From: Ruminococcus flavefaciens
GTDB taxonomy: Bacteria > Bacillota > Clostridia > Oscillospirales > Ruminococcaceae
DNA length: 64,000 nt
Assembly: GCA_002309635.1 (NCBI GenBank)
Contig: DBXO01000022.1
Location: forward strand, 31,247-95,246
Direction of reading: 5' to 3'
Position 1 is the stretch's first letter, and each line of letters begins with the position of its first letter. Positions 43,988 through 52,430 of the stretch are shown here, piece by piece. Both the position numbers and the translations under genes were made by a program. The notes under the pieces are model-generated. The model did no database searches and was not told where the DNA came from. It saw nothing but the letters and a program-made list of their open reading frames with translations.

Positions 43988-45178
43988 ATGGAGAAAAGAA
44001 CGATATATGCTGACAATGCTGCCACCACGGCAGTTTCAGAGGAGGTCCTTGCGGCTATGCTGCCATATTTCCGCGAGAATTTCGGCAATGCCTCCAGTAT
44101 TTACAAGCTTGGCAGGGACGCACAGAAGGCAGTGGAGACTGCACGAGAAAAGGTAGCAAAGGCTATTGGTGCCGAGCCGCGGGAAATATACTTCACAAGC
44201 TGCGGAAGCGAGTCTGACAACTGGGCTATAAAGGGTACAGCGGAGCTCATGTCGGCAAAGGGAAGAAAACATATAATTACTTCAGTCTTCGAGCACCATG
44301 CGGTGCTTCATACCACAGAATACCTTGAAAAGCACGGCTTTGAGGTAACATATGTGCCTGTAAGCGACAAGGGCCTCATAGACCCAGAGGACGTAAGAAA
44401 GGCTATCCGAGATGACACGGCTCTGGTCACGATAATGTATGCAAACAACGAGATAGGCACTATCCAGCCTGTTGATGAAATTGCCGCCATATGCCATGAA
44501 AAGGGTGTGCTTTTTCATACAGACGCCGTTCAGGCAGTCGGCCATGTGGATATTGACGTTCACAGGCAGGGAATAGACATGCTTTCCCTTTCAGGTCATA
44601 AGATACATGCACAGAAGGGCATAGGAGCTCTTTATGTTCGCAAGGGCATAATTCTCCCAAATCTTATACACGGCGGCGGTCAGGAGCGCGGCAAACGTGC
44701 AGGCACAGAGAATGTTCCCGCAATCGTAGGACTTGGTACAGCTATTGAAGCTGCAACGTGCAATATCGCCGAAAAGAATGCAGTTATAACTCCAAGAAGA
44801 AACAGGCTCATCGACGGTATATTGAAGCTGCCGTATACAAGGCTCAACGGCGACAGGGACAAGCGCCTCCCGGGAAACCTCAACATATCAATAGAGGGCA
44901 TAGAGGGCGAATCCCTCCTCCTTATGCTGGATATGAACGGTATCTGCGCCTCATCGGGTTCGGCATGCACATCGGGTTCACTGGATCCGTCACATGTTCT
45001 GCTTTCAATAGGTCTTAAGCATGAGGTAGCACACGGTTCAATGAGACTATCCATTGAAGATGACATCACCGACGAGGATATCGACTACATACTCGAGGTA
45101 ATTCCGAGAGTTGTGGACCATCTCCGCAAGATGTCTCCCGTGTGGGAAAAGATAGTCAAGGGCGAAAAGTACGAATAA
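43988..45178 (+). CDS. nifS: cysteine desulfurase (NifS/IscS family)
   Basis: PLP enzyme that takes sulfur from L-cysteine for Fe-S cluster assembly. The 396-residue protein has [11 protein letters not shown] at the N-terminus, [42 protein letters not shown] with the PLP lysine (about K206), [20 protein letters not shown], and the mobile-loop catalytic Cys in [18 protein letters not shown]. It is followed 12 bases later by the scaffold gene. No iscR-like regulator is adjacent. It also fits the sulfur theme of the region downstream. Confidence 0.95.
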   Translation: MEKRTIYADNAATTAVSEEVLAAMLPYFRENFGNASSIYKLGRDAQKAVETAREKVAKAIGAEPREIYFTSCGSESDNWAIKGTAELMSAKGRKHIITSVFEHHAVLHTTEYLEKHGFEVTYVPVSDKGLIDPEDVRKAIRDDTALVTIMYANNEIGTIQPVDEIAAICHEKGVLFHTDAVQAVGHVDIDVHRQGIDMLSLSGHKIHAQKGIGALYVRKGIILPNLIHGGGQERGKRAGTENVPAIVGLGTAIEAATCNIAEKNAVITPRRNRLIDGILKLPYTRLNGDRDKRLPGNLNISIEGIEGESLLLMLDMNGICASSGSACTSGSLDPSHVLLSIGLKHEVAHGSMRLSIEDDITDEDIDYILEVIPRVVDHLRKMSPVWEKIVKGEKYE

Positions 45179-45190
45179 AGGAGTAAAAAT

Positions 45191-45607
45191 ATGTTATACA
45201 GTGAAAAGGTGCTGGATCATTTTTCAAATCCGAGAAATGTGGGCGAGATAGAGAATGCCGACGGTGTGGGTGAGATAGGTAACGCAAAGTGCGGCGATAT
45301 CATGAAAATGTATCTTAAGATAGACGATAATACCATTACCGACGTAAAGTTCAAGACATTCGGCTGCGGAGCTGCTGTAGCAACGTCTTCAATGGCTACT
45401 GAGCTTATCAAGGGCAAGTCCATAGATGACGCTCTCAAGCTGACGAATCAGGCTGTAGTCGAAGCACTTGACGGACTTCCCGCAGTTAAGATACATTGTT
45501 CCGTACTTGCCGAGCAGGCAGTAAGAGCAGCTCTTTCTGACTATTATACAAAGCAGGGAATAGACCCTGTTCCGATCGTTGGCGAGATAAAGGTTCCTGA
45601 AGAATAA
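45191..45607 (+). CDS. nifU: Fe-S cluster scaffold, IscU/NifU N-terminal type
   Basis: A 138-residue scaffold on which the desulfurase builds 2Fe-2S and 4Fe-4S clusters. The three conserved cysteines are in NAKCGD (about 35), FGCGAA (about 60) and KIHCSV (about 102), with the active-site Asp in CGD. It starts MLYSEKVLDHFSNPRNVGEIE, which is typical. It is a stand-alone U domain without the C-terminal NifU parts. Second gene of the nifSU unit, followed by a terminator. Confidence 0.95.
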   Translation: MLYSEKVLDHFSNPRNVGEIENADGVGEIGNAKCGDIMKMYLKIDDNTITDVKFKTFGCGAAVATSSMATELIKGKSIDDALKLTNQAVVEALDGLPAVKIHCSVLAEQAVRAALSDYYTKQGIDPVPIVGEIKVPEE

Positions 45608-45660
45608 TATTGACTTATTCTGCAATAATCAATAACAATAAATAAATATGTTTTTAACTT

Positions 45661-45695
45661 ATGTCCGCAGATGTTCTGTCTGCGGACATTTTTAG
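45661..45695 (+). terminator. terminator of nifS-nifU
   Basis: ATGTCCGCAG/CTGCGGACAT stem followed by TTTTAG. Confidence 0.87.
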
Positions 45696-45726
45696 CCTTT
45701 TTTAGCGAAATATCGCAATAAATGAC

Positions 45727-45754
45727 TTGACCCCCCCTGTTTTGTTGTTATACT
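45727..45754 (+). promoter_or_regulatory. likely promoter of the large dockerin gene
   Basis: TTGACC (45727-45732), 16 bases, TATACT (45749-45754), 45 bases before the start codon. Confidence 0.6.
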
Positions 45755-45798
45755 ATAAAAAAAAGACCTTTTTTCATTTATTTTTAGGAGGGCTTTCT

Positions 45799-47652
45799 AT
45801 GAGAACAAAAAGAGCAGTCTCTGCTTTAATGGCAGTGCTTATGACATTGAGCTGTATTGCTTCCGTTCCGGTCGGTGCCGAGGATACCGTAACACCTGAG
45901 ATCGCTGCGGAGGAAACCGCTGAGGAACTGCCAGAAGCTGATGACGACAAATACGCAAGAATAGAGTACGATGAAGACAATAAGATCATAACAAAGGAGA
46001 TAAACGGATATTTCTATGAACTGCAGGCCGGTAAGGATCCGTGGGCAACGATTCCCGTCGAGCATGAGCCATATATGATACCCAAAAAGGACGGAACCTT
46101 TTATGCCGATCTTGCCTTTGAATATAGTGCAGGGGCTACAGCGGGAAAAAGATACGGTGACGCTGAGGACTTTCTTGACCATAATTACTGGATAAGCTAT
46201 AAATACGAAAAAGATGATGAAGACAATACAATAGAAGGCGTCGGCACAAGCTTTGGAAATAATGTAAGAGTTGCTGCATGGGTGGAGCTTCATGATCCCG
46301 ATGTGCGCATAAGATTCTATGATATGGCGGAAAGCGTATACGAAACGGCGCATTTTTCATATTATGGCGGAACTATCATTCTTGACGGTGAAAAGTATAT
46401 TGTCGGAATAGAGAGACACAATGGTTCATCTGCAATTACATATTATCATATATGCAGCGATGAAGCTATGAACAGCAAGGTGAGGGAATTCACATATCCG
46501 GTGAGCGACCTTATAAAAGCTTCAAAGGATCTTGGACTTGACGCAGGAAAGCTATATGAAATATCGGTTAAGACAGATAATATCAAGAGCACAGGCTGGA
46601 TAAATGTGCTTAAGAATGATATTTACGAAGAAGACTTCTCTCTGCTCGACAAGAAAGACAGCGTTAAGCTGTACGCTGATCTGAACCGAAAAGCATTATC
46701 AGCCGTTGAGATAGATAAATACAGTTTCTTTTCGCAGAATGATTATCTTGACTGCGGCAGTAAAATGACTGCATATAACAACGGTCTGTTTACACTTGAT
46801 TCTATTATCCCGCAGGAAGAGCCTGAAGATCCTGCGTTTGACTTCGGTTCATGCTTTGACGTAAAAAATTCCTTATTGAAAAAAATGAAAGTAAGGAAAG
46901 GCACCAACATCGGATACAGCATAACAGACCGATTGAATGGCAGCTACGGAATTGTTTTCGATGTGGAGATACCTGAGCTATCAAAGAAAAACAAGGAACG
47001 CTGTTACCTCGATGTTGTTGAGAAGCTTTCCGATATTGAAGCGGAGGAGTTCTTCGAGAGCTATCAGATACAGTATGATGTCAAGTCGATAGTCCTTGAT
47101 TCCGCTGAGCTTGTAACGTCTTATATTTCAAACGGTCACGGGTACGACCTTTATAAATGCTGCTACAACTACGACGGCTACGGCGGTGTCGATGAAAATT
47201 ACCTCTATGGTTCGACCTATGAGCAGATACGCTATTTCGCCGTAAGAAAGGACTGCTCCGACGAGGAAATCTTTGAAGACAAGGTAAACATTTACGATCA
47301 TTACAGCAGGGTAGAAGGCTTTGAGGATATCACGGGAGATCTCCGGACGGTAAAGCTTGACCTGCATATATGTGAAGCCGATGGCAGATTCGAGCTTAAA
47401 AGGTTCGAGCTGAGATACGGTGACAGGAATGCAGCAGATATCATACAGGGCGACTTCAACAACGACGGACGTGTGGATTCAATGGACGTTATTACCGCAA
47501 GAGCTGCACTTGTTCAGCAGATTGACGGCGTAGAGTTCGAGGGCTCTGAGTATTCGGACATAAATATCAATAACGAGTTTGATATCGGAGATGTACTCCT
47601 TTTGCAGTCATATGTTATCGGCAGGATAAAGGAGTTTCCTCAGAAGGACTGA
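45799..47652 (+). CDS. large secreted dockerin protein of unknown function
   Basis: A 617-residue exported protein. The signal peptide (about 1-28) ends near VPVGAED. The central 500 residues are acidic and Tyr/Asp rich, with no catalytic motif that I recognise. They include YFYELQAGKDPWATIPVEHE, a lectin-like strand region (VRVAAWVELHDPDVRIRFYD) and YKCCYNYDGYGGVDENYLYG. The C-terminal dockerin-type module (about 550-617) has GDFNNDGRVDSMDVITARAAL and DININNEFDIGDVLLLQSYVIG, both with calcium-loop acidic residues. TAGGAGGG and the signal peptide place the start at 45799. It is probably displayed on a scaffoldin or the cell surface. Confidence 0.78.
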   Translation: MRTKRAVSALMAVLMTLSCIASVPVGAEDTVTPEIAAEETAEELPEADDDKYARIEYDEDNKIITKEINGYFYELQAGKDPWATIPVEHEPYMIPKKDGTFYADLAFEYSAGATAGKRYGDAEDFLDHNYWISYKYEKDDEDNTIEGVGTSFGNNVRVAAWVELHDPDVRIRFYDMAESVYETAHFSYYGGTIILDGEKYIVGIERHNGSSAITYYHICSDEAMNSKVREFTYPVSDLIKASKDLGLDAGKLYEISVKTDNIKSTGWINVLKNDIYEEDFSLLDKKDSVKLYADLNRKALSAVEIDKYSFFSQNDYLDCGSKMTAYNNGLFTLDSIIPQEEPEDPAFDFGSCFDVKNSLLKKMKVRKGTNIGYSITDRLNGSYGIVFDVEIPELSKKNKERCYLDVVEKLSDIEAEEFFESYQIQYDVKSIVLDSAELVTSYISNGHGYDLYKCCYNYDGYGGVDENYLYGSTYEQIRYFAVRKDCSDEEIFEDKVNIYDHYSRVEGFEDITGDLRTVKLDLHICEADGRFELKRFELRYGDRNAADIIQGDFNNDGRVDSMDVITARAALVQQIDGVEFEGSEYSDININNEFDIGDVLLLQSYVIGRIKEFPQKD

Positions 47653-47657
47653 TCACT

Positions 47658-47687
47658 GGGCATGGAGAAAAACTCCATGCCTTTCCT
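47658..47687 (+). terminator. terminator after the dockerin gene
   Basis: GGCATGGAG/CTCCATGCC hairpin followed by TTTCCTT. Confidence 0.75.
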
Positions 47688-47736
47688 TATATATTACATA
47701 TAGACTGAACCTATAGTTATACATAAAACTCATGTA

Positions 47737-47766
47737 TTGGACAAAAGCGGGATCAGGGTATATAAT
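47737..47766 (+). promoter_or_regulatory. sulfur-locus promoter P1 with TATTGGACA -35
   Basis: TATTGGACAAAAG with -35 at 47737-47743, then TATAAT at 47761-47766 (18 bases after TTGGAC). The 13-base string recurs at the ABC-importer promoter, and TATTGGACA also at the oxidoreductase promoter. Downstream, CATACCAAA is shared with the latter. CCTATAG lies about 27 bases upstream. Confidence 0.75.
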
Positions 47767-47816
47767 CAAAGCATACCAAACAGATATGCAATATATGAAT
47801 ATGGAGGATAAATATT

Positions 47817-49157
47817 ATGAGCAGAGATATCAATAACAAATTCTGGGACGAGGAGCTGGAAACACTTCCCCGTGAGGAGCTGGAAAAGAAGCAGCTCGAA
47901 GACCTTAAGGAGATCGTAAAGTTCGCATATGACCACGCTCCCTATTATAAGCGTTCATTCGATGAGGCAGGCGTAAAGCCAGAGGACATCAGAACCCTTA
48001 AGGATATTCAGAAGTTCCCGTTCATCAACAAAAAGACACAGCGCGACACTCAGGGAGTAGGTTCTTTCCTTGGCGAGCTGGCAGCAGTTCCCGAGGAGGA
48101 CGTTGTATTCATCTCCACATCGTCGGGTTCCACAGGCGTACCCACAATGAGCCCTTTCACGAAAAAGGACTTCGACGAGTTCCAGGAAACTGAGAGCCGC
48201 TGGTTCTGGCAGATAGGAATGAGGCCCAACGACCGCTATGTACACGCTCTTAATTTTTCACTATACGTTGGCGGTCCTGATGTAATCGGTGCTCAGAACC
48301 TCGGTGCTTTATGTATCTGGGGCGGTACCCTTCCAAGCGAGAGACTTCTCTTTATACTGAAGACATATCAGCCTACAGTTATCTGGACTTCACCCTCATA
48401 CGCATGGCAGCTGGGTGAAAAGGCTCTTAAGGCAGGCTACGACCCGAAGAAGGACTTCAACATAAAGAAGATCATCGTTGCAGGTGAGCTTGGCGGTTCT
48501 ATCGATGCTACAAGAAAGGCCATCGAGGATATATGGGGAGCTGAGGTGTTCGATTTCTACGGCCTGTCCGATATTTTCGGAGCCTGCGCCGCACAGTGCG
48601 AATACCATGACGGACTTCACATTGCAGAGAATCATATCCTTGTTGAGACGGTTGATATCCATACAGGCGAGATACTTGAGCCCGGCCAGACAGGCGAGCT
48701 GGTATTCACTACGCTCCGCAAGCATGCAAGACCCCTTATCCGCTTCAAGACAGGCGATATCGGACGTATCGACACCACACCCTGCAAATGCGGACGCACT
48801 CACGGAAGAATACATATCCTCGGCAGAAAGGACGATATGTTCATTGTTTCGGCCGTTAATGTGTTCCCGAGCGATATCGAGGCTGTTATCCGCGAGCAGA
48901 GCGACCTGACAGGTGAGTATCTCATCCGTATCTTTGAGAAGGACTTTACAAGCAAATATGCTGTTGAGGTCGAGAAGGCAACAGGCGTTACAAAGGACGA
49001 TGATACAGTTGCAGCAGAGGTAAGTGCAGCACTTAAGGCACGTATAGGCGTTAAGCCTGCAAGAGTTGTGATCCATCCTGACGGCGGACTGAACACACGT
49101 TCCGAGCACAAGTCAAAACGTGTTATCGACGAGAGAAATATTGACTATAATATCTGA
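47817..49157 (+). CDS. phenylacetate-CoA ligase family acyl-CoA ligase
   Basis: A 446-residue AMP-forming acid-CoA ligase of the PaaK group. N-terminal FWDEELETLPREELEKKQLEDLKEIVKFAYDHAPYYK and the P-loop-like VFISTSSGSTGVPTMSPFTK (about 98-117) are diagnostic. FYGLSDIFGACAAQCEYHDGLHI and RFKTGDIGRID follow, then the C-terminal lid GRKDDMFIVSAVNVFPSDIEAVI. It may activate phenylacetate, indole-3-acetate or another carboxylate. It is driven by P1 and is co-directional with an aminotransferase and luxS. With the co-regulated oxidoreductase at 58.9-61.7 kb it could run an acid to 2-oxoacid to amino acid route (inference). Confidence 0.87.
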   Translation: MSRDINNKFWDEELETLPREELEKKQLEDLKEIVKFAYDHAPYYKRSFDEAGVKPEDIRTLKDIQKFPFINKKTQRDTQGVGSFLGELAAVPEEDVVFISTSSGSTGVPTMSPFTKKDFDEFQETESRWFWQIGMRPNDRYVHALNFSLYVGGPDVIGAQNLGALCIWGGTLPSERLLFILKTYQPTVIWTSPSYAWQLGEKALKAGYDPKKDFNIKKIIVAGELGGSIDATRKAIEDIWGAEVFDFYGLSDIFGACAAQCEYHDGLHIAENHILVETVDIHTGEILEPGQTGELVFTTLRKHARPLIRFKTGDIGRIDTTPCKCGRTHGRIHILGRKDDMFIVSAVNVFPSDIEAVIREQSDLTGEYLIRIFEKDFTSKYAVEVEKATGVTKDDDTVAAEVSAALKARIGVKPARVVIHPDGGLNTRSEHKSKRVIDERNIDYNI

Positions 49158-49181
49158 TGATGTTATAATATAAAAGATGAT

Positions 49182-49252
49182 TGCAGGGGGACGGCGTCCC
49201 TGATGTCCCATTGATTCGTTTATGTGGGCTGTCGAGGACGCCAGTCCCTGCA
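49182..49252. repeat. intergenic palindromic repeat element
   Basis: Imperfect inverted repeat, left arm 49182-49199 (TGCAGGGGGACGGCGTCC) and right arm 49236-49252 (GGACGCCAGTCCCTGCA), with a small inner CCCAT/ATGTGGG stem. GC-rich and unlike its surroundings. A right-arm-like copy lies at 55643-55664. Probably a REP/MITE-like dispersed element or processing stem. Confidence 0.7.
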
Positions 49253-49276
49253 TTTATATGATTCAGGAGGAAATAT

Positions 49277-50443
49277 ATGCCAGAACTTTCAAACCGCACA
49301 GCTGGTTTTACCGATTCCGTCATAAGGCGTATGACGAGGATCTCAAATAAATACGGCGCAGTAAATCTTTCACAGGGCTTTCCCGACTTTGAACCGCCCA
49401 AGGAGATACTTGACCGCCTTGCAGAGGTCACAAAGGAGGACTTTCACCAGTACTCCATAACGTGGGGAGCTCAGAATTTCCGTGAGGCTCTTGCGGAGAA
49501 GCAGTCCCGTCTTATGGGGAGGGATATCGACCCAAACGGGGAGATAGTTGTCACATGCGGAAGCACCGAGGCTATGATGGCTGCTATGATGTCGGTGACC
49601 AATCCGGGTGACAAGGTCATCGTTTTCTCGCCTTTCTATGAGAATTATGGCGCTGACACCATTCTTTCGGGAGCTGAGCCCATATACGTTCCCCTTGTCC
49701 CTCCATCGTTCAGCTTTGACGCAGACGTGCTCGAAGCTGCTTTCAAGCAGCACCCGAAGGCTCTTATACTGTGTAACCCGTCCAATCCCTGCGGCAAGGT
49801 GTTCACTTATGAAGAACTGAAAATAATTGCTGATCTTGCAAAGAAATACGATACCTTCGTCATCACGGACGAGGTATACGAGCATATTGTTTATGCTCCC
49901 CACAGGCACGTATATTTTGCAGGTCTTCCCGATATGTGGGAGAGGACTATTTCATGCTCCTCGCTGTCAAAGACCTATTCCATAACAGGCTGGAGACTGG
50001 GCTATGTTATAGCTCCGCCTCATATCATAGATACCGTGAAAAAGGTGCACGACTTCCTTACAGTGGGAGCGGCCGCACCATTGCAGGAGGCTGCCGTAAC
50101 GGGGCTACGGTTCGGCGACGATTATTATAAATGGCTTCAGGACAAGTACACGGAGAAGCGGGATCTGTTCCTGAAAGGACTTGATGACATAGGCATACAG
50201 CATACTGTTCCGCAGGGAGCTTATTACATACTCCTTGATATCTCTGAGTTCGGATACGTGAGCGATCTTGTTTTCTGCGAGAAACTGGCAGAGTATGTAG
50301 GCGTAGGAGCTGTGCCCGGTTCAAGCTTCTTCAGGGAGCCCGAGAACCGCTACATAAGATTCCACTATGCCAAGAAAAACGAAACGCTTGAAAAAGCTCT
50401 TGAACGCTTAAGTGACATCAGGAAGAAAATGCCGAAGGAGTGA
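49277..50443 (+). CDS. class I/II aminotransferase, methionine/kynurenine-type
   Basis: A 388-residue fold-type I PLP enzyme. VNLSQGFPDFEPPKEIL (about 31-47) is the signature of the kynurenine/glutamine-K/YbdL subgroup, members of which often prefer methionine or its 2-oxoacid. Further motifs are VTCGSTEAMMAAMM, LILCNPSNPCGKVF, VITDEVYEHIVY, SCSSLSKTYSITGWRLGY (PLP Lys) and YIRFHYAKKNETLEKA. It ends four bases before luxS, so the two are certainly co-translated. The neighbours (luxS, mcc genes, sulfonate importer) support a methionine-related role. Confidence 0.88.
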   Translation: MPELSNRTAGFTDSVIRRMTRISNKYGAVNLSQGFPDFEPPKEILDRLAEVTKEDFHQYSITWGAQNFREALAEKQSRLMGRDIDPNGEIVVTCGSTEAMMAAMMSVTNPGDKVIVFSPFYENYGADTILSGAEPIYVPLVPPSFSFDADVLEAAFKQHPKALILCNPSNPCGKVFTYEELKIIADLAKKYDTFVITDEVYEHIVYAPHRHVYFAGLPDMWERTISCSSLSKTYSITGWRLGYVIAPPHIIDTVKKVHDFLTVGAAAPLQEAAVTGLRFGDDYYKWLQDKYTEKRDLFLKGLDDIGIQHTVPQGAYYILLDISEFGYVSDLVFCEKLAEYVGVGAVPGSSFFREPENRYIRFHYAKKNETLEKALERLSDIRKKMPKE

Positions 50444-50447
50444 TGAC

Positions 50448-50903
50448 ATGAAAACAATAGCGAGCTTTACGGTAGACCACGACAAGCTTGAAAAGGGAAT
50501 GTACGTCTCCCGTATCGACGGGGACGCAGTGACCTATGATATACGCATGAAAAAGCCAAACGGCGGTGACTATCTCAGCAACGGAGCTCTCCACACATTC
50601 GAGCATCTGTTTGCTACCTATGCCCGCAACAGCAAGTATGCTGACAGTGTTATCTATGTAGGGCCGATGGGATGCCGCACAGGATTTTACCTCATACTCA
50701 GGGACAGCGTTCCCTGCGGGAAAGCTATAGGGCTGGTGCAGGAAAGCTTCCGCTTTGTGGCTGATTTCAGCGGAAAGATACCCGGCTCTGAGCGCAGGGA
50801 GTGCGGAAATTATCTTGAACACGACCTTGAGGGCGCAAAAGCTGTCGCAGAGGATATGCTCAGAGTGCTTGAAAACTATACAGAGGAAAAGCTTGAATAC
50901 TGA
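50448..50903 (+). CDS. luxS: S-ribosylhomocysteine lyase
   Basis: Cleaves S-ribosylhomocysteine to homocysteine and the AI-2 precursor DPD, part of the activated methyl cycle. The 151-residue protein has the metal site HTFEHLFATY (about 46-55, HxxEH), the catalytic Cys in GPMGCRTGFYL (about 73-83), and the later metal Cys in RRECGNYLEHDLEGAK. GAAGGAG precedes ATG 50448. It is downstream of the aminotransferase and upstream of a terminator. Its homocysteine product is the substrate of the MccA/MccB pair encoded 5 kb downstream. Confidence 0.96.
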   Translation: MKTIASFTVDHDKLEKGMYVSRIDGDAVTYDIRMKKPNGGDYLSNGALHTFEHLFATYARNSKYADSVIYVGPMGCRTGFYLILRDSVPCGKAIGLVQESFRFVADFSGKIPGSERRECGNYLEHDLEGAKAVAEDMLRVLENYTEEKLEY

Positions 50904-50908
50904 TATTA

Positions 50909-50940
50909 AAACCGCAGGTGACCATCCTGCGGCTTTGTCA
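50909..50940 (+). terminator. terminator of the ligase-aminotransferase-luxS unit
   Basis: CCGCAGG/CCTGCGG hairpin (50912-50932) followed by CTTTGTCATTTT. The rest of the gap to 51224 holds promoter P2 and the short leader ORF. Confidence 0.7.
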
Positions 50941-51064
50941 TTTTATCGGAGCAGGGAAGCTTTTTCTGTATTGACTGAGAGTCGCCGGCCGTATTCTCCT
51001 TTTATGCCTTCCGCGCAGGGGAAAGGTATAGCTCTTTCCTATATGTGATGATAATCCTTTTGTA

Positions 51065-51094
51065 TTGGACAAAAGCCTATAGGTATGGTATGAT
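51065..51094 (+). promoter_or_regulatory. sulfur-locus promoter P2 with TATTGGACA -35
   Basis: TATTGGACAAAAG with TTGGAC at 51065-51070, then 18 bases to TATGAT (51089-51094). The spacer contains CCTATAGG, a perfect 8-base palindrome between -35 and -10 and a good operator position. Confidence 0.72.
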
Positions 51095-51126
51095 TAGTTC
51101 AGTAAAGAAAACAGGAGTGAGAAAAC

Positions 51127-51180
51127 ATGAAGGTTTACAGAAAAATACTTCATTCGGAGCGAATGCGATGTTGCATATGA
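51127..51180 (+). CDS. 17-residue leader peptide ending in Cys-Cys
   Basis: MKVYRKILHSERMRCCI, preceded by AGGAGTG with good spacing, and starting about 26 bases after the predicted transcription start. The last codons before Ile and stop are TGT TGC. The end of the frame can form a CATTCG/CGAATG hairpin (51151-51165) that competes with pairing to TCCGGAATG downstream. No T-rich terminator follows, so if regulatory it probably works at translation or RNA stability. Confidence 0.55.
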   Translation: MKVYRKILHSERMRCCI

Positions 51181-51224
51181 ATCCGGAATGTAAATAATAA
51201 TTTTAGATTTGAAAGGTGATAAAT

Positions 51225-52430
51225 ATGAATAACAAGGTTAAATATATTTCGATAGTTGCGGCTCTTTCGCTGCTCACAGGCTGCGGCGCTTTCAATAACA
51301 GCTCTGCAGACAATAACACAACAACTAATGAAGCCACATACAATGCGGCGGACGAAAAAGCCGCTGAGGAAAAAGACTGCTGCAAGGACAAGGATAAGGA
51401 CTGCTGCAAGGAAGAACCTGCCGACTGCTGCGGAGAAAGCGCAGAAGCAGTGCTCGGAAAGCCTGAAAAGACAGACATAAACATCGGTTACCTCAACTCT
51501 ACCGCTCATCTTCTTGCATTCGTTGCACAGGAGGAAGGCTACTTCAGTGAGGAGGGACTAAAGGTAAAACTTACTCAGTTCTCCAGCGCTGCCGAGCTTG
51601 TGAACGGTATTGAATCCGACAAGCTTGACGTTGCTTTCATCGGCTCAGTACCCACTCTCACTTTCCTCAGTCAGGGACATGAGATATCAGTCATCGGAGG
51701 TGCCATGACAAACGGTCACGGCTACGTTATCAAGTCAGAATTTGCAGACAGTGACGAGCTGGGAGTTGAAATACTCAAGGGCAGGAACGTTGCTTCCGTA
51801 AAGAACAGCGTACAGGACGCAGAGCTCCAGATACTTCTTAAAAATGCAGGCATAGAAACAGGCGAGGGTAAGGATAAGGTCAATATCGTATACTTCGACA
51901 GTCAGAAGGACGCCTATGCAGCTCTTCTCAACAAGAATATCGATGCTGCTTCGGCTTACTCGCCCTACACATCACTTGCTAAGTCGCAGGGCTACAAGGT
52001 AGTTTACTACTGCGCACATGAAAAGGCGCTGGAGAACCAGCCGTGCTGCCGTCAGGTCGCAAAGACATCTGAGGTAAACGCAAATCCCAACACATTCACA
52101 GCTCTCGAAAGAGCATTTATAAAGGCTTATCACTTCACGCAGACCGATCACGGAAAGACGGTAAAGGACGTAAAGAAATACATCGACATTGACGAGGATT
52201 TCATCGATACAGAGGTATACGGCGGCTACAGCGTATCAAGTCCCGACCCAGACAAGCAGGGTACCCTTACGCTCAAGGATACTATCGTTGAGCTGGGATA
52301 TACGGAGGACTTCGATATCGAACCGCACTACAATACCGGCATATACAAGGCGGCTCTCGACAGCATTATCGCAGAAGGCAGCGATGATATCTACGATTCA
52401 TTAAAGGAGCATTTTGATGACTACGAATAA
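51225..52430 (+). CDS. sulfonate/nitrate-type ABC substrate-binding lipoprotein with Cys-Cys repeats
   Basis: A 401-residue NMT1/SsuA-like binding protein. The lipobox LLTGC puts the lipid Cys at 20. Between the anchor and the binding domain is an Asn/Ala/Lys/Asp-rich linker with Cys-Cys pairs at 52-53, 60-61 and 68-69, a strict 8-residue period. The binding domain (about 82-401) has DINIGYLNSTAHLLAFVAQEEGYF, LDVAFIGSVPTL, GRNVASVKNSVQD and IDAASAYSPYTSLA, as in aliphatic sulfonate and taurine binders. GTG 51216 lies in the ribosome site, so ATG 51225 is used. Ligand probably an organosulfur compound (inference). Confidence 0.85.
   Translation: MNNKVKYISIVAALSLLTGCGAFNNSSADNNTTTNEATYNAADEKAAEEKDCCKDKDKDCCKEEPADCCGESAEAVLGKPEKTDINIGYLNSTAHLLAFVAQEEGYFSEEGLKVKLTQFSSAAELVNGIESDKLDVAFIGSVPTLTFLSQGHEISVIGGAMTNGHGYVIKSEFADSDELGVEILKGRNVASVKNSVQDAELQILLKNAGIETGEGKDKVNIVYFDSQKDAYAALLNKNIDAASAYSPYTSLAKSQGYKVVYYCAHEKALENQPCCRQVAKTSEVNANPNTFTALERAFIKAYHFTQTDHGKTVKDVKKYIDIDEDFIDTEVYGGYSVSSPDPDKQGTLTLKDTIVELGYTEDFDIEPHYNTGIYKAALDSIIAEGSDDIYDSLKEHFDDYE

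Noticed and set aside
47775..47816. Possible leader ORF between P1 and the acyl-CoA ligase start.
   Set aside because: An ATG at 47787 has no ribosome site, and its frame runs into the ligase gene without Cys codons. Unlike P2 and P4, P1 and P3 seem to have no leader peptide.
48396..49109. Cys-rich minus-strand frame of 237 codons opposite the acyl-CoA ligase.
   Set aside because: The cysteines arise from reverse-complemented GCA/ACA-rich codons of the ligase gene; no start signals. Not connected with the Cys leaders.
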